From positions 40,570 through 104,569 of the forward strand of contig JAYSPY010000048.1 of the NCBI GenBank assembly GCA_043721855.1: a stretch of DNA of 64,000 bases, in the 5' to 3' direction. A program made the position numbers and the translations under genes. This DNA is from JACMNW01 sp043721855. Its GTDB lineage: Bacteria; Pseudomonadota; Alphaproteobacteria; Rhodobacterales; Rhodobacteraceae. The notes beneath the pieces were generated by a model. The model searched no databases and was not told where the DNA came from. It worked only from the letters and a program-made list of their open reading frames with translations. This document shows, one piece after another, positions 43,514 to 54,433 of the stretch (the stretch's first letter is position 1; every line of letters starts with the position of its first letter).

Positions 43514-45487
43514 ATGATCATCGAACTCGGCCACTTCGCTCTTATCCTCGCCTTCGCGGTGGCCGTGGTGCAATCGACATTGCCAATGATCGGGGCTGCG
43601 AAAAACCGCAGCTCACTTATGGCTTTGGCCGGCCCGGCTGCCATAGCGCAATTCCTGCTGATCGCCATTAGTTTCGCCGCTCTGACTTACGGCTTTGTCA
43701 TGTCAGATTTTTCCCTGGCTCTGGTCACCGCCAATTCGCACACGCTGAAACCCATGCTTTACAAAATCTCGGGCGTCTGGGGCAATCATGAAGGATCGCT
43801 GCTGCTTTGGGTGCTGATCCTGTCGCTGTTTGGCGCTTGTGCAGCATGGTTCGGCGGCAACTTGCCGCCATCATTGCGCGCCCGCGTGCTGTCAGTGCAG
43901 GGCCTGATAGGCGTGGCCTTTCTTGCCTTCATGCTGCTTACGTCCAACCCCTTCGTGCGGCTTGCAATCCCGCCACTGGATGGCAACGATCTGAACCCGT
44001 TGTTGCAAGACCCCGGCCTCGCTTTCCACCCGCCGTTTTTGTACCTTGGCTATGTCGGCCTTTCGATGTCGTTCAGCTTTGCCATCGCAGCACTGATCGA
44101 GGGCCGGGTTGATGCAGCATGGGCGCGCTGGGTCCGCCCGTGGACGCTGGCCGCATGGATATTTCTGACCATCGGCATCGCTATGGGGTCATGGTGGGCG
44201 TATTACGAGCTTGGCTGGGGCGGTTTCTGGTTCTGGGATCCGGTCGAAAACGCATCCTTTATGCCGTGGTTGATCGCCGCCGCGCTGCTGCATTCCGCCA
44301 TCGTGGTTGAAAAGCGTGAGGCATTGAAAGCTTGGACCGTCCTTCTTGCCATCCTCGCTTTTGGGTTTTCGCTGATTGGCACTTTTATCGTGCGTTCCGG
44401 CGTGTTGACCTCTGTACACGCCTTTGCGAATGATCCCGAACGCGGCGTGTTCATTTTGATGATCCTTGGCTTTTTCATGGGCGGCGCGCTGATCCTGTTC
44501 ACGCTGCGGGCCGCGAAGATGGAGGCGAAGGGCGTGTTTTCCACTCTCAGCCGCGAAAGCGCGTTGGTTGCCAACAACCTGCTGCTCGCTGTGTCCTGCT
44601 TTGTCGTATTCATCGGCACAATCTGGCCGCTTATCGCGGAATTGTTCTTTAACCGGAAACTGTCGGTGGGTGAGCCGTTCTTCAACGCTGCCTTCACCCC
44701 CTTCATGGTGGCACTTGCCCTGCTGTTGCCGATCGGATCACAACTGCCATGGAAACGCGCCTCTGGCAGCCGCCTGCTGATCCCGCTGCGCACCGGACTT
44801 ATCTTGGCACTCGCCAGCACCGCCCTTGTGTTTGCGATGCAGACCGGGCGTTCGGCGCTTGGCCCTGTCGGCGCGGGGCTTGGCGTTTGGGTGGTCTGGG
44901 GCGCGCTTGCTGACCTGTGGCAGCGCACCGGGCGTGACGATATTGCTGCGCGCCTGAGCCGCCTTGCCCGCATGCCGCGCGCCGATTGGGGCAAGGCCAC
45001 CGCTCATGCCGGCTTTGGCGTGACCTTGTTCGCCGTCGCCGCGATGAACGCTTGGGCGATTGAGGATATCCGCGTGCTGCAACAGGGCGAAAGCTTTGCA
45101 ATCGGCGGCTATGATGTGCAGCTGGTGGGCGTCAAAGGCAAAGACGGGCCGAATTATACCGCCACCGTCGCCGAGATGCGGGTGACCCGCGCGGGCGCGC
45201 TGATCACCACGCAGTTCCCCGAAAAGCGCTTCTACCCGGTGCAAGGCATGCCAACGACAGAGGCCGCCATTCACCAAAGCCTGACCCGCGATCTGTACTT
45301 CGTGATCGGTGATCCGCAAAAAAAAGGGGGCTGGGCCGTGCGCGCTTATGTCAAACCCTTTGCAGACTGGATCTGGGCCGGGGCGCTGATGATGGCACTT
45401 GGTGGCATGATCAGCCTGACCGATCGCCGATACCGCGCCGCCGCCGGGGCCAGACGCAGCCCGCCAAAAGCGCTGCCCGCCGAATGA
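43514..45487 (+). CDS. ccmF: Heme lyase subunit CcmF
   Basis: Part of the cytochrome c maturation machinery (System I) that attaches heme in the periplasm. The 657-residue membrane protein has many helices and the Trp-rich heme-handling motif WGGFWFWDPVENASFMPW (about residue 235), with conserved His in the flanking loops (SGVWGNHEGSLLLW). It overlaps ccmH by 4 nt. A ccmI/ccmG neighbour is not in this cluster. Confidence 0.95.
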   Translation: MIIELGHFALILAFAVAVVQSTLPMIGAAKNRSSLMALAGPAAIAQFLLIAISFAALTYGFVMSDFSLALVTANSHTLKPMLYKISGVWGNHEGSLLLWVLILSLFGACAAWFGGNLPPSLRARVLSVQGLIGVAFLAFMLLTSNPFVRLAIPPLDGNDLNPLLQDPGLAFHPPFLYLGYVGLSMSFSFAIAALIEGRVDAAWARWVRPWTLAAWIFLTIGIAMGSWWAYYELGWGGFWFWDPVENASFMPWLIAAALLHSAIVVEKREALKAWTVLLAILAFGFSLIGTFIVRSGVLTSVHAFANDPERGVFILMILGFFMGGALILFTLRAAKMEAKGVFSTLSRESALVANNLLLAVSCFVVFIGTIWPLIAELFFNRKLSVGEPFFNAAFTPFMVALALLLPIGSQLPWKRASGSRLLIPLRTGLILALASTALVFAMQTGRSALGPVGAGLGVWVVWGALADLWQRTGRDDIAARLSRLARMPRADWGKATAHAGFGVTLFAVAAMNAWAIEDIRVLQQGESFAIGGYDVQLVGVKGKDGPNYTATVAEMRVTRAGALITTQFPEKRFYPVQGMPTTEAAIHQSLTRDLYFVIGDPQKKGGWAVRAYVKPFADWIWAGALMMALGGMISLTDRRYRAAAGARRSPPKALPAE

Positions 45488-45939
45488 AGCTGCACGGAGT
45501 CCTTCTTGCGGCGCTGCTGACCGCCAGCCCCGCCTTCGCCGTGCAGCCCGATGAGGTGCTTGCCGACCCCGCGCTGGAATCCCGCGCGCGCAGCATTTCA
45601 ACCGGCCTGCGCTGCCTTGTGTGCCGCAACGAAACCATCGACGACAGTGATGCAAGCTTGGCGCGCGATCTGCGTCTTTTGCTGCGCGAACGCCTGACGG
45701 CGGGTGATACGGATGTGCAGGCCGTGGCTTTCATCGTAGATCGCTACGGCGAATATGTGCTGCTGAACCCCACAGCCAATGGCGCTAACCTGATCCTGTG
45801 GTGGGCTGGCCCGGCCATGCTGGCAACCGGCCTTGGCGTCGCGGCACTTTATCTGCGCCGTCGTCGTTCCAGCCCGTCCTCAGATGCCCCGCTATCGGAC
45901 GCAGAGGCGAAACACCTCGCCGAAATTCTGAAAGTCTGA
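45484..45939 (+). CDS. ccmH: Cytochrome c maturation protein CcmH
   Basis: Periplasmic-facing thiol protein that reduces apocytochrome Cys before heme attachment. The 151 residues have a signal peptide (to about residue 19), the redox motif LRCLVCRNE (Cys44, Cys47) and a C-terminal membrane anchor (LILWWAGPAMLATGLGVAAL). The usual LRCPxCQ is slightly altered. A GCCGGGT/ACCCGGC stem-loop follows the stop. Confidence 0.94.
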   Translation: MKLHGVLLAALLTASPAFAVQPDEVLADPALESRARSISTGLRCLVCRNETIDDSDASLARDLRLLLRERLTAGDTDVQAVAFIVDRYGEYVLLNPTANGANLILWWAGPAMLATGLGVAALYLRRRRSSPSSDAPLSDAEAKHLAEILKV

Positions 45940-46006
45940 CGCCGGGTTTCGCTACCCGGCAACCAATTCGCCGCTATGCTTGCCCCGATCAGTTTGGGGT
46001 GCGGCC

Positions 46007-46783
46007 ATGACATGCAAAACCATCACCTATGCCACCGAAAGCAATATCGCAGTCCTGACCCTGAATCGCCCCGATGTGATGAATGCCCTCACCTCTGCGC
46101 TGCGCCGCGAACTTCTACACGCCATCACCGCTGCCAGCACATCCGCCCGCGCGATCGTCATCACCGGGGCAGGCCGTGCGTTTTGCTCTGGTCAAGATAT
46201 TGATGATGCCACCAACCTTGGCGCTGCCGATTTTGAACGCCTGCTGCACGATGAATACGAGCCGCTGCTGCGCGCCATCTATGATTGCCCCATTCCCACC
46301 ATCGCCGCGGTCAACGGTGCCGCCGCCGGGGCAGGGGCCAACCTTGCCCTTGCCTGCGATGTGGTCATCGCCACACATTCCGCCAGCTTCATCCAATCCT
46401 TCACGCGCATCGGCCTGATCCCGGATGCGGGCGGCACTTACTGGCTGCCGCGCCAGATTGGCATGCCCCGCGCAATGGGGGCTATGCTGTTTGCCGACAA
46501 GATCACCGCCCTGCAAGCCGCCAACTGGGGCATGATCTATGAAGCCGTGCCGGATGCAGATTTCGATGCCCACTGGCGGCAACGCGCGACCCATCTTGCA
46601 CAAGGCCCTACGGCCGCCTTTGCCCACCTCAAACACGCCCTGCGCGCCAGTCCCGCGAACGATCTGACAACCCAACTGGCGCTGGAGGCCCGGCTGCAGG
46701 GGCAATGTGGCCAAACCCAAGATTTCGCCGAAGGCGTCGCCGCTTTTCTTGAAAAACGCAGTGCCAAATTTCAAGGCTACTAG
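46007..46783 (+). CDS. Enoyl-CoA hydratase/isomerase, PaaG-like
   Basis: A crotonase-fold enzyme of 258 residues. The oxyanion-hole strands are GAGRAFCSGQDIDD and AAVNGAAAGAGANLAL, and IGLIPDAGGTYWLPRQ follows. The match to PaaG (ring-1,2-epoxyphenylacetyl-CoA isomerase of phenylacetate breakdown) is close along its length, including GMIYEAV and EGVAAFLEKRS. No other paa gene is nearby, so the pathway role is uncertain. The ATG follows GGGGTG. Confidence 0.85.
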   Translation: MTCKTITYATESNIAVLTLNRPDVMNALTSALRRELLHAITAASTSARAIVITGAGRAFCSGQDIDDATNLGAADFERLLHDEYEPLLRAIYDCPIPTIAAVNGAAAGAGANLALACDVVIATHSASFIQSFTRIGLIPDAGGTYWLPRQIGMPRAMGAMLFADKITALQAANWGMIYEAVPDADFDAHWRQRATHLAQGPTAAFAHLKHALRASPANDLTTQLALEARLQGQCGQTQDFAEGVAAFLEKRSAKFQGY

Positions 46784-46955
46784 CGGCTACAAAAAACTAT
46801 CTGTTTGTTTCCAGACTATTATGAACCTATTTGAATAAATTTTGCCATTTCGGGAACCGCATTGGCGTGTGGGTGTTGTCCATGTGTGATTGGTCAGAAC
46901 GGCGCGACAACAGTCTTGCCGAAAGCGCCAAACCCCAGAATAAAGGATTACATTC

Positions 46956-47594
46956 ATGAAGCGCATGCTTTTTGCGGCGACGTTTTTCATTGCCTTGTCG
47001 ACCGCTGCTTTTGCAGCCGTTGACATCAAAGACCTGGACATGAACGGTGACAACGGTGCCTCGTTCGAAGAAGTAACGGCCAAAGCGCCATCGCTTACTC
47101 AGCTTGAATTCGACGGGATCGATACAAACGACAACAATTCCTGGGACGCCAATGAAATGACGGGCGATGCACAGGCTTTGCTGGTGCGTTACATGGAAGG
47201 TCAGTCGAAAACTCAAGACGCGATGTCGCTGGATACCGACAAAGACAGCATGGTCAGCTTTGGGGAAGTGACTGCTTTCGCACCGTCCATCACCCAAGCC
47301 GAATTTGATGAAGTTGACACCAACGACAACAATCAGTGGGACGCAAACGAATTCACCGATGTTGCTCAGGGCTTCTTGCGCCGCGATATGGCCGGTGAAG
47401 CATCGGTTGGTCCGTTCGACATCACCTCGCTTGATACCAACGGCGATAATGCTGCGTCCATCGAAGAAGTGATGGCCGTCAATCCAAAAATCTCGAAGGA
47501 AGAATTCATCGAGGTTGACGCAAACGGTTCCAACATGTGGGACCGCGAAGAAATCATGGGTAGCGTGGCGCAAGGTTACTTGGGTCGTCGCTGA
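46956..47594 (+). CDS. Secreted calcium-binding protein with six EF-hands
   Basis: A 212-residue precursor with a signal peptide cut near residue 20. The mature part is three tandem copies of a two-EF-hand unit (about 58-67 residues each). Loops are at D28-E39, D56-E67, D93-E104, D121-E132, D160-E171 and D188-E199. In each unit the first loop is ordinary (DMNGDNGASFEE) and the second has a Trp at position 8 (DTNDNNSWDANE, DTNDNNQWDANE, DANGSNMWDREE). AAAGGA precedes the ATG and a strong terminator follows. Calcium binding is likely; the role (surface, periplasm) is unknown. Confidence 0.92.
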   Translation: MKRMLFAATFFIALSTAAFAAVDIKDLDMNGDNGASFEEVTAKAPSLTQLEFDGIDTNDNNSWDANEMTGDAQALLVRYMEGQSKTQDAMSLDTDKDSMVSFGEVTAFAPSITQAEFDEVDTNDNNQWDANEFTDVAQGFLRRDMAGEASVGPFDITSLDTNGDNAASIEEVMAVNPKISKEEFIEVDANGSNMWDREEIMGSVAQGYLGRR

Positions 47595-47660
47595 TTAGGG
47601 TTTTGATTGCGACGGTGATCTTCCGAGCATCGCCATGATCAAACCTTAGCTACCAATGAT

Positions 47661-47702
47661 TGCGGGCACCTTTCCCCCCGAAGGGTGCCCGCAGTGTTTT
47701 TT
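47661..47702 (+). terminator. Rho-independent terminator after the EF-hand gene
   Basis: TGCGGGCACCTT pairs with AAGGGTGCCCGCA (one bulge) around a C-rich loop, followed by GTGTTTTTT. It stands 11 nt before the stop of the convergent ilvN gene. Confidence 0.88.
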
Positions 47703-47712
47703 GAAATGCTGA

Positions 47713-48273
47713 TCAGGCTCCGCGCAACAGCGCTGCCACTCCGGTTCTTGCTATTTCCCGCAAGCCAAGGGGCCGCATCAGATCCGCAAAGGCATCAATC
47801 TTTTCTGGCGTGCCTGTCATCTCGAAGACAAAACTCGCCAAGGTCGAATCGACCACATTGGCCCGGAAAATCTCCGCAAGCCTAAGCGCCTCGATCCGCG
47901 CATCGCCCGACCCCGCCACCTTGAACAACGCAAGTTCCCGCTGCACCGCAGGGCCCTCTACCGTCAGATCATGCACCTCATGCACCGGCACCATGCGCGC
48001 CAGTTGCGCCTTGATCTGTTCAATCACCCGCGGCGTGCCGGTGGTGACCACCGTAATCCGGCTGCGATGCCCGGTATGGTCCACCTCCGCTACGGTCAAG
48101 CTGTCGATGTTATAGCCGCGCCCCGAAAACAGCCCGATCACCCGCGCCAGAACCCCGCTTTCGTTATCGACCAGCACTGCCAGCGTGTGCGTTTCGATCA
48201 CGTCCGAATTCGGATCGCGCAGATCATAGGCCGAATGGCTGGTAGAGCCTTTTTTGATATTGAGCGCCGACAT
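47713..48273 (-). CDS. ilvN: Acetolactate synthase small (regulatory) subunit
   Basis: Binds valine and controls the large subunit. The 186 residues contain the ACT domain (ETHTLAVLVDNESGVLARV, GLFSGRGYNIDSLTV) and a C-terminal half (VDSTLASFVFEMTG, KIDAFADLMRPLG). It follows ilvB after 70 nt that hold dispersed repeat copy d. Confidence 0.95.
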   Translation of the reverse strand: MSALNIKKGSTSHSAYDLRDPNSDVIETHTLAVLVDNESGVLARVIGLFSGRGYNIDSLTVAEVDHTGHRSRITVVTTGTPRVIEQIKAQLARMVPVHEVHDLTVEGPAVQRELALFKVAGSGDARIEALRLAEIFRANVVDSTLASFVFEMTGTPEKIDAFADLMRPLGLREIARTGVAALLRGA

Positions 48274-48280
48274 GCGGTTG

Positions 48281-48338
48281 CCCCCTTTTTCTGTTCAAAA
48301 ATATCCTCGGGAGGTCTGGAGGGCAGACAGCCCTCCAG
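48281..48338 (-). repeat. Dispersed intergenic repeat, copy d
   Basis: On the minus strand a perfect 9-bp hairpin (CTGGAGGGC, loop TGTCT, GCCCTCCAG) is followed by TCCCGAGGATATTTTTGAAC and AGAAAAAGG. Both hairpin loop and core match copy b at 6205-6269. It lies inside the ilvB-ilvN operon. Confidence 0.75.
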
Positions 48339-48343
48339 CGATT

Positions 48344-50113
<1,770 letters not shown>

Positions 50114-50153
50114 CGCTATCTCCATCTGCCGCACATGCGGCCCTTCGCCCAAC

Positions 50154-50223
50154 AAAAAGCCCCCGGAGTTTACTCGGGGGCGCATGGGAATGTCTTGGGG
50201 CGTCCGTTACCGGCCCATGCGCC
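50154..50223 (-). promoter_or_regulatory. Transcription attenuator of ilvB
   Basis: Minus-strand order: leader peptide, antiterminator arms GGCGCATGGG (50214-50223) and CCCATGCGCC (50179-50188, perfect 10-bp complement), then terminator GCCCCCGAG-TAAA-CTCCGGGGGC plus five T (50154-50181), then 40 nt to ilvB. The second antiterminator arm shares 3 nt with the terminator's first arm, so the folds compete in part. The first arm lies within the last codons of the leader, so a ribosome reaching its stop would cover it and favour termination. A TTGACG box at 50305-50310 could be the promoter -35. The remaining DNA up to phoX holds nothing else I can identify. Confidence 0.72.
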
Positions 50224-50254
50224 AAAGCTTTCCTAGCATCACGGCCACGTTCAT
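50207..50254 (-). CDS. ilvB leader peptide
   Basis: A 15-codon frame, MNVAVMLGKLWRMGR, starts 6 nt after GGAG and ends before the terminator hairpin. It has two Val and two Leu codons, one of them the rare CTA, close together in the first ten. These are products of the pathway, as expected for ribosome-mediated attenuation. Met codons are also frequent, so which amino acid is sensed is not certain. Confidence 0.65.
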   Translation of the reverse strand: MNVAVMLGKLWRMGR

Positions 50255-50574
50255 CACGCTCTCCAAACCCTGCGCCTGCGGACCGTATTGTCATTGGCAG
50301 GGGCCGTCAACGGCAAAAACTTATATTATCTGTCGCCAAAGACCTGAAAAGTGATCTTTTCTTACGTCTTGCGGGCTGTCAGCGCAACTTTATAAAATTT
50401 ATTCGGCACAGCGGACACTGCCGCGCATCCGACTCGCAAGTTTCCGCCGATCAGAGGCCGGGGCGGGTAAATCAGTCACCGTCCTGTCGCGCCCCCGTTA
50501 CACAGCAAAAATACGCTTTCGTCAGTCCGGCCAATCCGCCGCCAAAGCCACAACCATAGCCACGGAGCGCACCG

Positions 50575-52458
50575 ATGAAAGACCAAGACACAAAATCTCT
50601 GTCATTTGATGCCTACGACGAATTGCACCACCCCCGCCCGGCACTGCAAGATTTTGACCGGGTCGTCGCTTCTGCCCTGTCGCGGCGCGGCTTTTTGTCC
50701 GGCGTTCTGGCGTTCGGATCAGGTGCTGCGGTTATGGGACTTGGCACGATGATGTCGTCCACCTCGGCGCTGGCGCAAGCCACCACGCGCTTTGCCTTCA
50801 AACCCATCGCAATCGCGACCGATGCAAATGTCATCGTGCCCGAGGGCTATTCCACCCATATCCTTGCCAAATGGGGCCAGCCGCTGTTTGCCGATGTCGA
50901 GCCGTTCAACCCTGATACCGGCATGACCGCCAAGGGCCAGTCGCGCGCCTTTGGTGAAAACACCGACGGGATGGAATTGTTCAACATCGCGGGCCGCGAG
51001 GTGATGGTGGTCAACCACGAATATGTGAATATCGAGGTGAACCTGCCAAAGAATCCTGACAACCTGCCGGCCACCGCTGAGGATGTCTTGATGCTGCAGC
51101 ACGCGCAGGGCGTTACCGTCATGCAGGTGGCCGAAACTGCCGCGGGCTGGGAAATAGTGGTGGACAGCCCCTATAACCGCCGCATCACCCAAGTCACGCC
51201 GATGGCAATTTCCGGCCCCGCCGCAGGCCACGATCTGCTGAAGACAGACGCAGATCCGACAGGCGCCGCCGCGCTTGGCACGATGAACAACTGCGGCGCA
51301 GGACGTACGCCCTGGGACACGTATCTGACCTGCGAATAAAACTTCAATTCTTACTTCGGCTCCAGCGACGCGGCTTTTGTCGTATCGCCGGAACTGGATC
51401 GCTACGGTGTTGGCGTCGAAGGCCGCTATGCTTACGAGAAATTCGATGCGCGGTTTGACATCGCGAAAACCCCGAATGAACCCAATCGGTTTGGCTATGT
51501 GGTCGAAATTGATCCTTCGGATTCCACATCCACCCCAGTGAAACGCACAGGCCTTGGCCGTTTCAAACATGAAAACGCCGCAGTCGTGATCGCGCGCGAT
51601 GGCCGCGTTGTCGTATACCTTGGCGATGATGAACGCGGCGAGTTTTTGTATAAATACGTCTCCGCCGACGCCTACATTCCGGGTGGTGATACCTCAACCC
51701 TGCTGGACAATGGCCAACTTTACGCGGCAAAATTTGCCGATGATATGACGGGCGAATGGCTGGCGCTGACGCCGGAAGCCACGGGCATGACCCTGGCCGA
51801 AATTCACATCCACACCCGCCAAGCCGGATCAAAGGTCGGTGCCACCACGATGGACCGCCCCGAATGGGTGGCGGTCAATCCGGTGGCGATTGAGGCATAT
51901 TGCTGCCTGACCAACAATTCCAATCGCGGCGTAAAACCAAACGCGGGTGGCGATCCGACCCCGGTGGGTGGTCCCAACCCGCGCGGAACCAATGAATTTG
52001 GCCAGATCGTGCGCTGGTATCCGGGCAATGACAACCACGCCGATGCGGCCTTCACATGGGATCTTTACGTGATGACGGGCAACCCCGATGTCCACAAAGA
52101 CGCCTATGCAGGCTCGCCCAACATCCATGCAGGCAACATGTTCAATTCGCCCGATGGGATGACCTTTGACAGCACCGGAATGCTTTGGATTCAAACCGAC
52201 GGCGAAGACAGCAATGAAGGCGACTTTGCAGGCATGGGCAACAACCAGATGCTGATCGGCGATCCGGTATCCGGCCAGATTGAACGGTTCCTGACCGGCC
52301 CCAAAGGGTGTGAGGTGACGGGCCTGTGCTGGTCGTCCGACAAACGCACGGCCTTTGTCGGCATCCAACACCCAGGCGGATCGTTCCCTGATGGCACCGG
52401 CCTGCCACGCTCCGCCATCATCGCAATACGGCGCGACGACAACGCGCTGATTGGCTGA
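50575..52458 (+). pseudogene. phoX: PhoX-type alkaline phosphatase with in-frame TAA
   Basis: PhoX is a calcium/iron phosphatase exported by Tat that releases phosphate from organic esters. The N-terminus has the twin-arginine motif SRRGFLSG (R37, R38). Codon 255 (51337-51339) is TAA, at the place where the family has a conserved Glu (normal order Cys-Glu-Glu-Asn-Phe-Asn); the frame then continues unchanged with NFNSYFGSSDAAFV through NEPNRFGYVVEIDP, HENAAVV, RPEWVAVNP and NMFNSPDGMTFD to the end, 627 positions in all. A single substitution GAA to TAA explains it. The rest shows no further decay. GGAG precedes the ATG and a terminator follows. Confidence 0.88.
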
Positions 52459-52481
52459 TCAGGCCTGACCAACAGGCAAAG

Positions 52482-52506
52482 CGCGGCGCAAGTGCCGCGT
52501 TTTTTT
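52482..52506 (+). terminator. Rho-independent terminator after phoX
   Basis: CGCGGC-GCAAGT-GCCGCG followed by seven T, 23 nt past the phoX stop. Confidence 0.88.
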
Positions 52507-52590
52507 CGCAATCATCACCCGTGACAAGACTTTGAAAATTGGCTGAAGAAAACGATTATACTGTTTGAATTCAATTGGGAAACATACCTG

Positions 52591-52996
52591 TTACGCAGGC
52601 TCGATCATATCCCGCCGATTGCCCCAAGGGGCCCGCCAAACCGCGACGATCCCATAACTTTCAACCCGCGGTTCTTCCTCAAACAAGACCTCCGCGGCCG
52701 TCATTTTCGCGTGGTCACGCCAGAAATCATCGGTCTGCAAAAACAACCAGACCCGCCCCCCGGCCTGATGTCCAATCGCCGCGATTTGATCCGCCCCCTC
52801 AGCCCGCGCGATCACGATTTTTACGCCGCCCCCCGGAGGCTGCATCGTGACCCATCGTTTGCGGCCCTGATCGATATCCTCGACCAGCTGAAACCCCATC
52901 ACATCGCGGTAAAAGGTGATGCCCGGATCATAGGCGGTCACGGTCAAAGCCAGCTCCGAAATATGCGCGCCGTGCTTTTCAAAAAAGGGGGGTCAT
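52591..52996 (-). pseudogene. VOC (glyoxalase/bleomycin) family gene with homopolymer frameshift
   Basis: The main frame shows a VOC fold: LTVTAYDPGITFYRDVMGF, RWVTMQPPGGGVKIVIA, GGRVWLFLQTDDF and a final WGNRRDMIEPA. It has no good start: the first strand (HISELALTV) lies upstream of any standard codon. An ATG overlapping the bpt stop (ATGA) is preceded by GAAGGA, but is one frame off after a run of six C and six T (52982-52993 region). Removing one base gives MTPLFEKHGAHISELALTV, a normal 134-residue VOC protein. Either a one-base slip or a sequencing error. Confidence 0.72.
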
Positions 52997-53829
52997 TCCT
53001 TCGGCGCGCGGCTGTCGGGCAAACTGATGCGCGCCACCTGTTCGGCAATCGGATCGACCGAAAGTGGATGCAATTCTGACGAATGATCGGCCTGCTCGCC
53101 GATATCCTGCCAGCGCCCGCCCTTGTAGATTTCAAGCCCAGAAAACCCGGCCTTGTAACCCATTTTCTTGCTGCCCGGCACCCAATAGCCAAGGTAGACA
53201 TAAAGCAGCCCCGCCTCACGCGCGATATTGATATGATCAAGGATCACATGGGTTCCAAGGCTAAGATCGGACAGGTCCGGATCGTAGAATGAATAGACCA
53301 TGCTGAGGCCGTCATCGAAAACATCCGTCAGACAAACCGCCGCCAAGGGCCGCCCGCGTTCGCCCGGGCCCGACGGCCGTGTATATTCGATCACCCGACT
53401 GCGGATCGGCGTTTCCTCGATCATGGCGGCAAATTCAAAGATATCCATATCCGCCATGCCACCCTCGGCATGACGATCATCCAGATAACGGCGAAACAAC
53501 GAAAACTGATCTTCGGTCGCCCACGGACTGGTGGCATTGCGTTTCAGATCCGCGGTCCGGTTCATCACCTTGCGCTGGGTCCGCGATGGCACGAAATCCG
53601 CCACCCTGATCCGTGCAGAAAGACAGGCAGAACATTCGGCGCATGACGGGCGGTAAAGCACATTCTGGCTTCGGCGAAACCCTTGTTTTGACAAGGTATC
53701 ATTCAACCGCTGGGCGTGTTCGCCTTGCAGGGCTGTGAACAACTTACGCTCCATCCGCCCCTCAAGATAGGGGCAGGATTGGGGGGCCGTCACATAAAAC
53801 TGGGGCGCGATGGGAAGCGTATGCCGCAT
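52993..53829 (-). CDS. bpt: Aspartate/glutamate leucyltransferase
   Basis: Adds Leu from Leu-tRNA to N-terminal Asp or Glu, marking proteins for ClpAP (N-degron pathway). The 278 residues have the N-terminal Cys cluster (SCPYLEGRMERKLFT, RPSCAECSACLSARI) and the GNAT-type C-domain (YSFYDPDLSDLSLGTHVIL, YVYLGYWVPGSKKMGYKA). The Bpt name rests on its alphaproteobacterial subfamily; Ate1-type arginyl transfer is the alternative. The start MRHTLPIAPQF is the family's; its Shine-Dalgarno is weak. Confidence 0.92.
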   Translation of the reverse strand: MRHTLPIAPQFYVTAPQSCPYLEGRMERKLFTALQGEHAQRLNDTLSKQGFRRSQNVLYRPSCAECSACLSARIRVADFVPSRTQRKVMNRTADLKRNATSPWATEDQFSLFRRYLDDRHAEGGMADMDIFEFAAMIEETPIRSRVIEYTRPSGPGERGRPLAAVCLTDVFDDGLSMVYSFYDPDLSDLSLGTHVILDHINIAREAGLLYVYLGYWVPGSKKMGYKAGFSGLEIYKGGRWQDIGEQADHSSELHPLSVDPIAEQVARISLPDSRAPKE

Positions 53830-53983
53830 GATCAGGAAACTTAGTGTCCGCCTGCCACGTTGGCAAGCTTTGTAACAAAAGCCCAAGCATCAATTTCAGA
53901 CCAAGTTTAACCAGCGGTCACCAGACGTGTCGGCAACTGAGATCAAGTCAGCATGAGGCCCCGTATCCGGGGCCCCAGCCAGA

Positions 53984-54433
53984 TCAATAATCGCCAGCCT
54001 TTGGGCCATCGGTGGCTTCTGGCGCGTTGGTTTTTGCGCGGTCATGCATGAAGGCGTCAAATTCGGACTTGTCTTTCGCTTCGCGCAGCCGTTGCAAGAA
54101 CGTCTCGAATGCGGCTTGTTCGGTTTCCAAACGCCGCAGCATGTCGGCCTTATAGCTGTCGAAAGCCGAATTGCCCGACGATGAATACGCCCGTGCAAAG
54201 GCCATGCTGCGCGAACGGTGGTCGGACTTTTGTCCGCAATCAGACCGGTTAAACATACGTCTGCTCCATATCATGTAGCCCAGAAAGGCCAGGCCAACGG
54301 GCCAAAAGAAGATGAAAGACACGACCATGGCCGCGATCCAGGCTTTCTTGCCGCGCTCGTCAAGCCAAGCCTCGCCGCGCGAAAACCAAGTGGTGGGGCC
54401 GCCGGGGGCGACCCGGGAAGAGGCAGAAAACAT
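53984..54433 (-). CDS. DUF2852 membrane protein
   Basis: A 149-residue protein with one or two membrane segments (AWIAAMVVSFIFFWPVGLAF, then MIWSRRMF) and a charged helical tail with RLETEQAAFETFLQRLREAKDK-like coiled coil. This fits DUF2852, of unknown function, common in Rhodobacterales. GGGAG precedes the ATG. A GC stem without T-run lies downstream. Confidence 0.85.
   Translation of the reverse strand: MFSASSRVAPGGPTTWFSRGEAWLDERGKKAWIAAMVVSFIFFWPVGLAFLGYMIWSRRMFNRSDCGQKSDHRSRSMAFARAYSSSGNSAFDSYKADMLRRLETEQAAFETFLQRLREAKDKSEFDAFMHDRAKTNAPEATDGPKAGDY

Noticed and set aside
50376..50393. Pho box before phoX
   Set aside because: Only one half (CTGTCAG) resembles the consensus; the second half at the right spacing does not.
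51337..51339. Stop-codon recoding in phoX
   Set aside because: TAA is not used for selenocysteine or pyrrolysine; substitution from GAA is simpler.
53958..53974. Terminator after the DUF2852 gene
   Set aside because: GGCCCC/GGGGCC stem exists but no T-run follows on the minus strand.
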